A DNA stretch of 64,000 bases from Bacillota bacterium (GTDB lineage: Bacteria; Bacillota; Clostridia; Oscillospirales; Ruminococcaceae): NCBI GenBank assembly GCA_023433405.1, contig JAEZCT010000012.1, positions 16,766-80,765 of the forward strand, written 5' to 3'. The first letter of the stretch is position 1; each line of letters begins with the position of its first letter. The notes beneath the pieces are model-generated. The model searched no databases. It saw only the letters and a program-made list of their open reading frames with translations, and had not been told where the DNA came from. Both the position numbers and the translations under genes were made by a program. Positions 24,005 through 31,568 of this stretch are shown here, piece after piece.

Positions 24005-24253
24005 ATGCAGGGGTTAAGTGACGCGACAATTCTTTCTTATCAAATCTCTCAGCTTGCCTGCCGTGCCGCGGTAGACGGGCAGTTCCGGCAGCTATGCCTT
24101 GCCGATGGTACCGGTGCATACCGAATAATGTATGGAGAGGACCTACCGGAGGTCTGCCGCGTACGGTTTGTGGAGTGGGATGCCGAGCCGGAACCGGATG
24201 GATTTCCATGTTACCTGCTGCCCCGTTTTTTGCCCCCCACATGGCTTGATTAA
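24005..24253 (+). CDS. Small NHLP (nitrile hydratase leader peptide)-like protein
   Basis: An 82-residue protein. CRAAVDGQFRQLCLADGTGA, then YGEDLPEVCRVRFVEWD and CYLLP follow the nitrile hydratase alpha-subunit-like leader plan (A-x-x-D-x-x-F-R-x-L, G-x-x-L-P, V-x-F/V-V-E, LP at the end) that defines proteusin precursors. No GG motif and no long core follow; only RFLPPTWLD remains. It may be a proteusin-type precursor with a nine-residue core, or a leader-fold helper that binds the maturation enzymes. AAAGGTGG sits 8 nt before the ATG. It lies 46 nt upstream of the UPF0489 gene, so both are likely one operon. Confidence 0.72.
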   Translation: MQGLSDATILSYQISQLACRAAVDGQFRQLCLADGTGAYRIMYGEDLPEVCRVRFVEWDAEPEPDGFPCYLLPRFLPPTWLD

Positions 24254-24299
24254 CCCGGCCGACTATGCCCTAAACTCACTCGCAAAGGGAGGGCTTATT

Positions 24300-25187
24300 A
24301 TGAACAGGATACCCCTGACTATTATTGAAGAACACAACGAGGTCTTTTATGTGTGGGCCGATGCCGTGGAACGGGGAGAACTGCGCCCCTTTGGCAACAC
24401 ACTTTTGCATGTGGATCATCACCCGGATTTTGAGGCGGGCGGATATCCGATACGCTTTCGAAATGAGGGGCTTACCCTTGCGCAAGCGGCGGAGATGACC
24501 CGCCACGCTTTGGGAATCGCCGATTTTATATGCCCCGCCATCTGGTACGGTCTGTTTAACGATATCGTGTTTATCGGCGAGAAAAGCCTGTTTCTGCGAA
24601 AGGCAGAGCAGCGTACCCTAACCCTTGTGGGGGAGAAGGAGCTGGTTTTGGGGGATATGACAGCCTTTACGCGAAGAAAGCTCGTGGAGGACGGGGCGAA
24701 TACCCGGCTTTTTGCTTACCGCAGCGGCGGGTTTGGCTATTACCGCGCAATACAACCCTGTGTATTGGATATTGACCTTGACTTTTTTTGCTCCGACGAT
24801 TCCCTTTCCACCGCGCAGCCCAAGCGTCTGGAAATGACGCGGGAGGCGTATCAGGACTATCGCGATAACCCGTACCATCCCTTTCGCCTGCTGCCAAAGC
24901 TCATGGTAACGGCGCGGGAGGAGGATGGGCGTCATTACCTTGTGTACGAGGAGCATGTACCTATCCCCGAGCCGCCCTCCGATAAAACCGTGCTAAACCG
25001 CATCAAGCTTTTTTTACGCTGGCTTAGGCAATACGACATCAGACCGCAGCTTATCAGCATCTGCCGCTCCCGCCATTCCGGCTACACCCCCGCTCATCGC
25101 TGGGATTTTATTGAGCAAAACCTATTGGAAGGGTTGGGTAAACTCTATGATGTTCAGAGCAGAAAAGCATGGTTTGATGCTGTTTGA
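24300..25187 (+). CDS. UPF0489 family protein, peptide arginase-like (Arg to ornithine)
   Basis: A 295-residue protein of the UPF0489 family. It contains TIIEEHNEVFYVWADA near the start, LLHVDHHPDFE (about residues 38-46) and VLDIDLDFFCSDD (about 155-168), the His and Asp patterns of a ureohydrolase-type binuclear manganese site, and SRHSGYTPAHRWDFIE near the end. OspR of the landornamide RiPP pathway belongs to this family and hydrolyses peptidyl Arg to ornithine and urea. In this cluster the Arg-containing tails of precursors 1-4 are the candidate substrates. AAAGGGAGGG precedes the ATG. The 3' end overlaps the radical SAM gene by 41 nt, which implies coupled translation. The assignment to arginase activity is by family and context. 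Confidence 0.82.
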   Translation: MNRIPLTIIEEHNEVFYVWADAVERGELRPFGNTLLHVDHHPDFEAGGYPIRFRNEGLTLAQAAEMTRHALGIADFICPAIWYGLFNDIVFIGEKSLFLRKAEQRTLTLVGEKELVLGDMTAFTRRKLVEDGANTRLFAYRSGGFGYYRAIQPCVLDIDLDFFCSDDSLSTAQPKRLEMTREAYQDYRDNPYHPFRLLPKLMVTAREEDGRHYLVYEEHVPIPEPPSDKTVLNRIKLFLRWLRQYDIRPQLISICRSRHSGYTPAHRWDFIEQNLLEGLGKLYDVQSRKAWFDAV

Positions 25188-26355
25188 TTATAACGCTGAC
25201 AAAACGCACCTCTTACCGGCGGAACGCTTTGAGCTTATGCAGGCATTGCTGGATGAAGATGGGAAGGAAGGCTGGGAACCAGACTCCGCTATCCTGAAGG
25301 CGGCTAAAAGGTTCCCGTCCGATTTCTTTGATGAAATGGCCCTTTGTGAGGGAATAAAATCACCGCCCAACGCCTACCGCGCACCGGTGTTAATGAACCT
25401 GGAGCTGACCACCCGTTGCCCTCTGCACTGCCCCCAATGCTACTGCGACCTGCACAGGGGGAAGGACCTGCCGCTGGAAACGGCGCTAAAATACATCGGA
25501 CAGGCGGTGCGCCTAAAAATACCCTTTATTAACCTGAGCGGCGGAGAAACAATGGTATATCCGCACCTGCTAAAGCTGATTGAGGCCTGCTCAAACGGCG
25601 GGCTGCATCCTGCGGTTGCGTTAAGCGGCTATGGGTTTGACCGCGCGACCCTTTCCGCCATGAGGGCTTGCGGTATTGGCGATATCTATATATCGTTAAA
25701 CGGCTCTACCCAAGAGGTAAACGCCTGCACCCGTGACGGCTACGAGCTTGCTGTGGAGGCGTTACGGGTTCTGCGTGCCAGTAGCTTCCGCTCCTATGCG
25801 GTCAACTGGGTTGCTCACCGCACTAACATCGACGATTTTGAGAATATGTTGGCGCTCTGCCGGGATAATAAGGTAAAACGGCTGGTAGTGCTTGCCTTTA
25901 AGCCGGATTCCGCCCACAGCCTGGCGGGGGCGCCAAGCTTAGAGCAAACAGCAAGGCTGGCCGGACTCATTCGCCGTCATGAGGGGACATTCGAAATTGA
26001 GGTGGAGAGCTGCTATTCTCCGCTGAAAGCGCACCTCTCCCAGCATTTTTTTGGCAACAGCAACCGCGGTATCTCCAAAGGGTGCGGCGCGGGTCGAGAC
26101 GGGATCTCGGTGAATGTGGACGGGTGCCTCACGCCGTGCAGGCATCTAAATATGTTGGAACGGTTTGACACTATCGAGGATTATTGGTATCATTCAAAGG
26201 TGCTCGCGCAGCTTCGCTCAGTGGACGGAAATCCCCGTTTCCCCTGCGCGGAGTGCCGGTATTGCGCCTATTGCCTGCACTGCATGGCGATTAACGCGAA
26301 GCTAAACGGTGAAATATATAAAGGCAACGAATCCTGCGGTTTATGGAGTATATAG
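25147..26355 (+). CDS. Radical SAM/SPASM peptide maturase
   Basis: A 402-residue radical SAM enzyme. The AdoMet iron-sulfur motif is in LELTTRCPLHCPQCYC (CxxxCxxC), the GGE motif in INLSGGETM, and the C-terminal SPASM region supplies auxiliary cluster Cys residues: GCGAGRDG, VDGCLTPCRH, FPCAECRYCAYCLHC and the last NESCG. The first 80 residues (RAEKHGLMLFDYNADKTHLL) look like a PqqD-type leader-binding domain. Such enzymes make thioether, C-C or D-amino-acid changes in RiPPs; which one cannot be read from sequence. The ATG at 25147 with GGAAGGG upstream is preferred to an upstream in-frame TTG. It overlaps the arginase-like gene. Confidence 0.93.
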   Translation: MMFRAEKHGLMLFDYNADKTHLLPAERFELMQALLDEDGKEGWEPDSAILKAAKRFPSDFFDEMALCEGIKSPPNAYRAPVLMNLELTTRCPLHCPQCYCDLHRGKDLPLETALKYIGQAVRLKIPFINLSGGETMVYPHLLKLIEACSNGGLHPAVALSGYGFDRATLSAMRACGIGDIYISLNGSTQEVNACTRDGYELAVEALRVLRASSFRSYAVNWVAHRTNIDDFENMLALCRDNKVKRLVVLAFKPDSAHSLAGAPSLEQTARLAGLIRRHEGTFEIEVESCYSPLKAHLSQHFFGNSNRGISKGCGAGRDGISVNVDGCLTPCRHLNMLERFDTIEDYWYHSKVLAQLRSVDGNPRFPCAECRYCAYCLHCMAINAKLNGEIYKGNESCGLWSI

Positions 26356-26461
26356 TATATAGTTATAGCTTGTGCCGACGAATGGAGAGTCCTGTCACCG
26401 AGGGTGACCTTGGAATATCCGTGTAAATCGGCGGTATGCTGACCAGGAACGGAGGGGTGTA

Positions 26462-26695
26462 ATGAGTCGTAACACGCCAGATGAATCCGGCAAAGCGGAT
26501 GTGGAGGCGATGCTTGAAAACCTTGCCTACCACAGCGGCAGACAAGCGCGCGTTTATCAGCTGATAAAAAAGAAGCTGGAGCAGGAGGAAGGCGGCGCCG
26601 TGGAGGATGAAATGGACGATGCCGACCTTGACCGAGTGGCGGGCGGACTGCATATACCGGCAGAGGAGAAGGGTTTTCTCAATAACCCCAAATAA
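26462..26695 (+). CDS. RiPP precursor 5, divergent leader with VAGG site
   Basis: A 77-residue peptide that ends its leader with DADLDRVAGG (GG at 61-62), the same cleavage context as precursors 2-4, but lacks the FV...AEEVQA block and has VEAMLENLAYHSGRQARVYQL instead. The core is only 15 residues, LHIPAEEKGFLNNPK, with no Arg and no Cys. ACGGAGGGG precedes the ATG by a good distance. A GTCACC/GGTGAC inverted repeat lies about 55 nt upstream at 26395-26409. It could be a precursor of another branch or an immunity or helper peptide sharing the leader cleavage site. Confidence 0.75.
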   Translation: MSRNTPDESGKADVEAMLENLAYHSGRQARVYQLIKKKLEQEEGGAVEDEMDDADLDRVAGGLHIPAEEKGFLNNPK

Positions 26696-26748
26696 CGTCA
26701 GTGACGCGGTTGATTTTGCGCCAACATCATTACAAAGGGTGTGACCGT

Positions 26749-27276
26749 ATGAGCGATGAGCTGATTTTGGTGGATGCCTTTGACCGGCAGTCAGGCACCG
26801 CGAACAAAGAGGAAGCCCATCAAAAAGGGCTTTTGCATCGCGCGTTTTCCGTATTCCTGTTTTCGGGCAGCCGAACGCTCATTCAGCGGCGCGCGGCGCA
26901 TAAGTACCATTCCGGCGGGCTGTGGGCAAACGCCTGCTGCTCCCACCCGCGTGACGGAGAGTTAATACTCCATGCGGCGTCGCGACGGATGAGGGAGGAG
27001 CTGGGCATAACCAATGTACCCCTAACCGAGCTGTACAGCTTTGTGTATCGACACGCGTTTTCCCAAAACATGATTGAGTATGAATACGACCATGTGCTTT
27101 TGGGCAGCTACGAGGGAAAGGTCGCGCTTAACCCCGAGGAAGCGGACGACTGTGAATGGGTGACATTGGACACCTTGGGAGAGGATCTGGTTCGCCGCCC
27201 CGAGCGCTACGCGGTATGGTTTTTAAGCGCGGCACCTGCGGTGCTGCGCCATCTGCGCGAAGAGGGGCAATATTAA
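26749..27276 (+). CDS. idi: Isopentenyl-diphosphate delta-isomerase, type 1 (Nudix fold)
   Basis: A 175-residue Nudix-fold enzyme that interconverts isopentenyl and dimethylallyl diphosphate. Landmarks are LLHRAFSVFLF, QRRAAHKYHSGGLWANACCSHPR with the catalytic Cys, ASRRMREELGI (Nudix-like box), and YEYDHVLLGSYEG with the second acid site. The Firmicutes often use the unrelated flavin type 2 enzyme, so a type 1 copy is slightly unusual. AAAGGGTG precedes the ATG at 26749. It lies 53 nt after precursor 5 and is followed by a terminator, so it may share the cluster transcript; whether it has to do with the RiPP is unknown. Confidence 0.93.
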   Translation: MSDELILVDAFDRQSGTANKEEAHQKGLLHRAFSVFLFSGSRTLIQRRAAHKYHSGGLWANACCSHPRDGELILHAASRRMREELGITNVPLTELYSFVYRHAFSQNMIEYEYDHVLLGSYEGKVALNPEEADDCEWVTLDTLGEDLVRRPERYAVWFLSAAPAVLRHLREEGQY

Positions 27277-27358
27277 CCCCGTCGGTGCAGGGTGCTTATC
27301 ACATAATTTTATACAGGATACTCGTTAAATCGGAAACAGGGTAGAACTATGCAAAAAC

Positions 27359-27393
27359 AAACAGACGGTTGAGTTTTCAACCGTCTGTTTATA
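27359..27393 (+). terminator. Intrinsic terminator ending the RiPP/idi unit
   Basis: AAACAGACGGTTGA and TCAACCGTCTGTTT form a perfect 14-bp stem with a 4-nt loop, about 80 nt after the idi stop codon. Confidence 0.88.
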
Positions 27394-27461
27394 AGTATGT
27401 TGATATCTTGAGAAAACAATATCGAGACACGAAAATTACATAACAAGAAAGGGTGCCTTGT

Positions 27462-28574
27462 ATGAGACATTCCGTTGCCTGGCTTGCGGCGGTAGTGCTG
27501 CTGCTTGCCCTATTGCTTGCGTTTCCCGTTAGCGCGCGGGATAATACCCGGCCTGTGCGGGTTGGCTACCTGGAAAGCGAACCGTACAATCAGTTTACCT
27601 ACGAGCTGACAGGCATTGCGCGGGGCCTTGAAAACCTTGGTATCCTGCACGGGCTGCCGGACCTTACGGGGGAGGAGGATGCCCGCGCCGTATGGCAGAC
27701 GTTGTGCGAAGGGCAGCTTTCGCCGCTGGTACGGTTTGAGCCGGAGGCCTTCTATTCCATGCCGGAGCTGTCCGGGGATGCTCTTGCTGCCGCGGTGAGC
27801 GGGGAAAAGACCGACCTGCTGCTGGTAATGGGGACGGTGGCGGGGGTATACCTTACCCGCAACAGCGCAAACGTGGATTACATGGTGTTTGCAAGCGGGG
27901 ATCCGATTTCGGCGGGTATTGTAAAGAGTGAAACCGAGAGGGTGAACAACCGCTCGTTTGCGCACATAGACCAGTCGCGGTATGTCCGCCAGATTCAGGC
28001 GGCATACAACCTGCTGCATTTTCAGGATATCGGCGTGGTTTATCAGGATACGCCGCAGGCGGCAAGCTATTCTGGCATTTCTCAGCTTGAGCGGGCGGCG
28101 GGGGTGTTTGGCTTTCAAATACATACCCTGCATGTAAACGAGCCTGCTTCGGCAGAGGATTACGACCGTTACTACCGGGAGCTGAAGGCGGCATATCGGG
28201 CGCTGTTGCCTGATATCGACGCATTGTACATCACCACCGCCTCCATCCAGGATGAAAAGCTTCCCTGGCTTTTAGAAGAGGCGCATCAGGCTGGGGTTTA
28301 CACCATTGCCCAATCCTCCGAGCGTCAGGTGAAGTTCGGCGCGCTGATGAACGTCTCCATCAACAACCCCGATGAGGAGGGGCTGTTTGGGGCGCAGCGT
28401 CTGTTTGATTACCTCACAGGCACGCCGGTTTCACAGCTTGCGCAGGGGTTTGAAAGCACTCCAAAGCTTGCGTTAAATTTTAGTACCGCACAGGCCTTAA
28501 GGCTTAAGCTGCCGTTTCGTTCGCTCTTAATCTTTGACACCATTTATACCGGGGGGAACGCTAGTGAAGAATAA
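27462..28574 (+). CDS. Exported ABC-type substrate-binding-like protein paired with an MFS protein
   Basis: A 370-residue exported protein with an N-terminal signal sequence (AWLAAVVLLLALLLAFPVSARD). The rest matches the ABC_sub_bind family of type 1 binding proteins: RVGYLESEPYNQFTYELTGIARGL, the central LLLVMGTVAGVYLTR, and DIDALYITTASIQDEKLPWLLEEAHQAG. No ABC transporter genes are beside it; instead its last 11 nt overlap the GTG of an MFS fusion protein, so both are coupled. It may bind a ligand outside the membrane and hand it or signal to that partner. ATG at 27462 with AAGAAAGGG upstream. Confidence 0.85.
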   Translation: MRHSVAWLAAVVLLLALLLAFPVSARDNTRPVRVGYLESEPYNQFTYELTGIARGLENLGILHGLPDLTGEEDARAVWQTLCEGQLSPLVRFEPEAFYSMPELSGDALAAAVSGEKTDLLLVMGTVAGVYLTRNSANVDYMVFASGDPISAGIVKSETERVNNRSFAHIDQSRYVRQIQAAYNLLHFQDIGVVYQDTPQAASYSGISQLERAAGVFGFQIHTLHVNEPASAEDYDRYYRELKAAYRALLPDIDALYITTASIQDEKLPWLLEEAHQAGVYTIAQSSERQVKFGALMNVSINNPDEEGLFGAQRLFDYLTGTPVSQLAQGFESTPKLALNFSTAQALRLKLPFRSLLIFDTIYTGGNASEE

Positions 28575-30816
28575 TGCGTCGTGGCGGATGCCCATAGTAA
28601 TGTACACAGTAACGGCGGCTTTTTTAGCCGTCGTTACCGTGTTTTCCTGTCTGCTTAACTTTTTGTCCTTCCGCTCCCATCTTGCGGCAACGGAGGCAAA
28701 TTCGCTTTATATCAGCCTGTCGCCAACCATCAGCCGTATCGAGTACGCCATGAGCTTTGGCAAGCCTCTGGCGCATTTTTACGGTATGCAAAGCCTGCTG
28801 GCGGAGCAGTGTGAACGGGTAGGGCATATTGAGAACCTGTATGTTCTGGATGAAGGCAAAACCCTGCTGCACACAGCCTACCCCGACAAAGAGGGCTCAT
28901 ACCCTACGCTTTATGTAAACGGGGAGTACATAGAGGAGGGAGGACGCCTGTGGTACCCCCTGCCCCTTGCGGGTGACAGCACCCTGCTGCTGGAGGCGGA
29001 TATTGCCGGACTTAAAAGCGCTGAGAATGCATATCTTGCAGGGCTTGTTCGCTTTGGTCTGTGGACGGCTGCGGCCGCGCTGGTTCTTGCGCTGATACTG
29101 TACCTTGCCGCCGGGAAAAAGGGGGTTGGAATGCGTGGGTATAAAAACCGTTCGGTTGCCGTGCTGGTGCTTTCGCAGCTTGCGCTTGGGCTGTTTACCT
29201 ATCAGGGCTATATGGCAGGCTACCGGGAGACCGGCGCGACGCTTGCGCGAATTTCGGCGAGTACGGTTGCACAGGATGTAAACGGGGTAACCTCCTTGGG
29301 CATCGGTTTTGATGAGCTGTATGGATTGGAGGATTACCTGAAAACCTATACCGACATCATCCCTGAGTTTGACGCGGTGGCACTAAAGCCGGACAATCAC
29401 CCGGTTATGCCCAGTGAACTGGCGACAGAAGTTTTACTGGGGGGCGAAACACGGCTGCTGGTATTTTCCCTTTCGGCTAAGACAATGAACCGGGTGAGCT
29501 TTCAATACATCCTTAACACCCTGCTTTTACTTACCACCTCCATTTTGCTTATTACAGAGACACAGTTTTTAATAACCGCGCGGCTCAAGCGCCTTGCGGT
29601 CACAGCGGGGGAGTCGGCTCGCACCGACGCAACGGCAATGATGCGAATGACGGTGTTTGCACTGTATGCCTGCATCAATATGGGGCTTGCCATCAGCCCC
29701 ATTGCCGCAAGCCGCCTGTATGAACCCGCCTTGGGCATTGACCGTGCGTTCGCCGTCGGGCTGCCCATCACTGCCGAAATGTTTGCGTCGCTGGGGGCGA
29801 TACTGCTCACGAGTGCCCTTATCACAAAGCTTGGGATACGCGGAACCTTCCTTCTCGCCATCGGGCTGGCCTGCGCGGGGCTTATAGGCTCGGCATTTGC
29901 CCGGGGTATACCGGTGTATACGGCGGCGCGTGCGGCGGTGGGCTTCGGGTATGGGCTGATAACCATCTTGGGCAGAACCTTCGCCTCCCAGCAGACGGAG
30001 GAGACAGGGCGCACCGAGGTGCTGGCACAACTCAGCGGCGGCAGCATTGCAGGGCTGTGCTTCGGCTCTATTTTGGGGGGAATACTGTCTGAACATTTGA
30101 GCTTTGAAACCGTGTTTCTTATCTCTGCAGCAGCCATTGCGGGAGGCTGTGCGATGATATTCTTTATTCCCTTTGCGAAGACGCAGGCGGGTAAAAAAAC
30201 TGCGGCGGGGCTGTTTTCCATCCTCTCCAATCCCTCATCCCTGCTGTACCTGCTGTTGTTGGTTGTGCCTGTTTATGCCTGTTCACTGTTTATCTCCTAT
30301 GTACTGCCGCTTACCGGCAGTACGTTTGCCCTTTCCACCTCCGCAATCTCCGGGCTGATTATGGCAAACGCCCTCCTATCCGGCTACCTCTCCCCCGCGA
30401 TGACGGGCTGGTGCCTTACCCGGCTGGGTATTCAAAGGGGAGTGCTTCTTTACATCGCCGCCACCTCGGCAGCAATTGCCGTGTTTGCGTTCTTTCCCGT
30501 TCTGCCGGTGCTGGTGGCGGTGGTGTGTGTTTTGGGCATCGCGGATAGCTTTGGAATTGTCATCCTGCTGGAGGGCTTTCGCCGTACCCGAGGCGCCGCC
30601 GCCGGTGGCCCTGCGGACGGCATGATAGCCGCCACCATGGCGGGCAAGGCGGGGCAGGCGGTTGCGCCGACGCTGCTGCTCCTGCCATCCCCACTCGGCG
30701 GAATGGGAGGAGCATGTTTTACCCTTGCGGTGTTCGCGGCGGCGGGCGGCTTATTTTACCTGTTTGCGGGCAGAGCGCTTGTGCGGCGGGAACGGGCGCT
30801 GGCCACACGGGAATAA
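28564..30816 (+). CDS. Tandem extracellular sensor modules fused to an MFS transporter
   Basis: A 750-residue membrane protein of uncommon build. A first helix (about 12-30), an extracytoplasmic module of about 135 residues (LYVLDEGKTLLHTAYPDKEG is Cache-like), two helices near 165-225, a second extracytoplasmic module (about 225-320, TAQDVNGV-type region), a further helix, then from about 360 a complete MFS-type block with 12 hydrophobic segments (ALYACINMGLAISPIAASRL, RAAVGFGYGLITILGRTFAS). The second module resembles ligand sensors of chemoreceptors. It probably senses a ligand and transports it or signals. The start is GTG at 28564 with GGGGGGAA upstream; it overlaps the binding-protein gene. 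Confidence 0.82.
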   Translation: MKNNASWRMPIVMYTVTAAFLAVVTVFSCLLNFLSFRSHLAATEANSLYISLSPTISRIEYAMSFGKPLAHFYGMQSLLAEQCERVGHIENLYVLDEGKTLLHTAYPDKEGSYPTLYVNGEYIEEGGRLWYPLPLAGDSTLLLEADIAGLKSAENAYLAGLVRFGLWTAAAALVLALILYLAAGKKGVGMRGYKNRSVAVLVLSQLALGLFTYQGYMAGYRETGATLARISASTVAQDVNGVTSLGIGFDELYGLEDYLKTYTDIIPEFDAVALKPDNHPVMPSELATEVLLGGETRLLVFSLSAKTMNRVSFQYILNTLLLLTTSILLITETQFLITARLKRLAVTAGESARTDATAMMRMTVFALYACINMGLAISPIAASRLYEPALGIDRAFAVGLPITAEMFASLGAILLTSALITKLGIRGTFLLAIGLACAGLIGSAFARGIPVYTAARAAVGFGYGLITILGRTFASQQTEETGRTEVLAQLSGGSIAGLCFGSILGGILSEHLSFETVFLISAAAIAGGCAMIFFIPFAKTQAGKKTAAGLFSILSNPSSLLYLLLLVVPVYACSLFISYVLPLTGSTFALSTSAISGLIMANALLSGYLSPAMTGWCLTRLGIQRGVLLYIAATSAAIAVFAFFPVLPVLVAVVCVLGIADSFGIVILLEGFRRTRGAAAGGPADGMIAATMAGKAGQAVAPTLLLLPSPLGGMGGACFTLAVFAAAGGLFYLFAGRALVRRERALATRE

Positions 30817-30906
30817 TTGTGCATAATACTGTTTCTTGGTTTAGCTTAAGAGGGTTATAGTATAAAACAGCTTGATTACAACACAATAAATTTACACAAG
30901 AAGGTC

Positions 30907-30935
30907 TTGACATTTTTCTCGCATAATAATATAAT
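30907..30935 (+). promoter_or_regulatory. Consensus sigma-A promoter of the peroxiredoxin operon
   Basis: TTGACA at 30907-30912, a 17-nt spacer and TATAAT at 30930-30935, a full match to the housekeeping consensus. It lies about 65 nt before the start of the peroxiredoxin gene. Confidence 0.9.
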
Positions 30936-30940
30936 AACAA

Positions 30941-30955
30941 TAACGATTATCGTTA
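30941..30955 (+). promoter_or_regulatory. Palindromic operator, Fur/PerR-type
   Basis: TAACGATTATCGTTA is a perfect 7-1-7 palindrome placed at the expected transcription start, just after the -10. Size, symmetry and AT-rich arms match Fur-family operators, and peroxiredoxin operons are classical PerR targets. Which Fur-family protein binds is not known; none is encoded in the window. Confidence 0.7.
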
Positions 30956-30999
30956 CTAGAAGTAACGTCTTCCAATAAAATAGCAGGAGGAATTATTTT

Positions 31000-31563
31000 A
31001 TGTCACTCATCGGAAAAGCAATCAGCGATTTTAAGGTCAAGGCCTTTGCGGACGGAGACTTCCGCGACGTATCCAAGTCTGATCTTCTCGGCAAATGGTC
31101 GGTGTTCGTGTTCTACCCCGCGGATTTTACCTTTGTATGCCCCACAGAGCTTGGCGATCTTGCCGACCAGTACGAGGAATTTAAAAAGATTGGCTGCGAG
31201 GTTTACTCGGTATCCACCGACAGCCATTTCGTACACAAGGCTTGGCACGACGCATCCGACACCATTAAGAAAATAAAGTACCCCATGCTTGCGGACCCCA
31301 CCGCAAGGCTTGCCAAGGAGTTCGAGGTTTATATCGAGGAGGACGGCATGGCGCTTCGCGGCAGCTTTGTCATCAACCCCGAGGGTGAGATCGTAGCCTA
31401 TGAGGTCAACTCCAATAACATCGGGCGCGAGGCGGCCGAGCTGCTGCGCAAGGTGCAGGCCGCGCAGTTTGTCGCAGAGCACGGCGACCAGGTTTGTCCC
31501 GCCAAGTGGCGTCCCGGCGCGCAGACACTCAAACCCAGCTTCGATCTGGTAGGAAAGCTGTAA
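31000..31563 (+). CDS. ahpC: Peroxiredoxin AhpC
   Basis: A 187-residue typical 2-Cys peroxiredoxin that reduces hydrogen peroxide and organic peroxides. The peroxidatic Cys is in FYPADFTFVCPTELGDL and the resolving Cys in GDQVCPAKW; YPMLADPTARLAKEF and LRGSFVINPEGEIVAYEV complete the pattern. AGGAGG stands before the ATG. It is the first gene of an operon with the flavoprotein reductase and is behind a consensus promoter with a palindromic operator, so induction by oxidants or by metal limitation is likely. Confidence 0.97.
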   Translation: MSLIGKAISDFKVKAFADGDFRDVSKSDLLGKWSVFVFYPADFTFVCPTELGDLADQYEEFKKIGCEVYSVSTDSHFVHKAWHDASDTIKKIKYPMLADPTARLAKEFEVYIEEDGMALRGSFVINPEGEIVAYEVNSNNIGREAAELLRKVQAAQFVAEHGDQVCPAKWRPGAQTLKPSFDLVGKL

Positions 31564-31568
31564 TAGGG

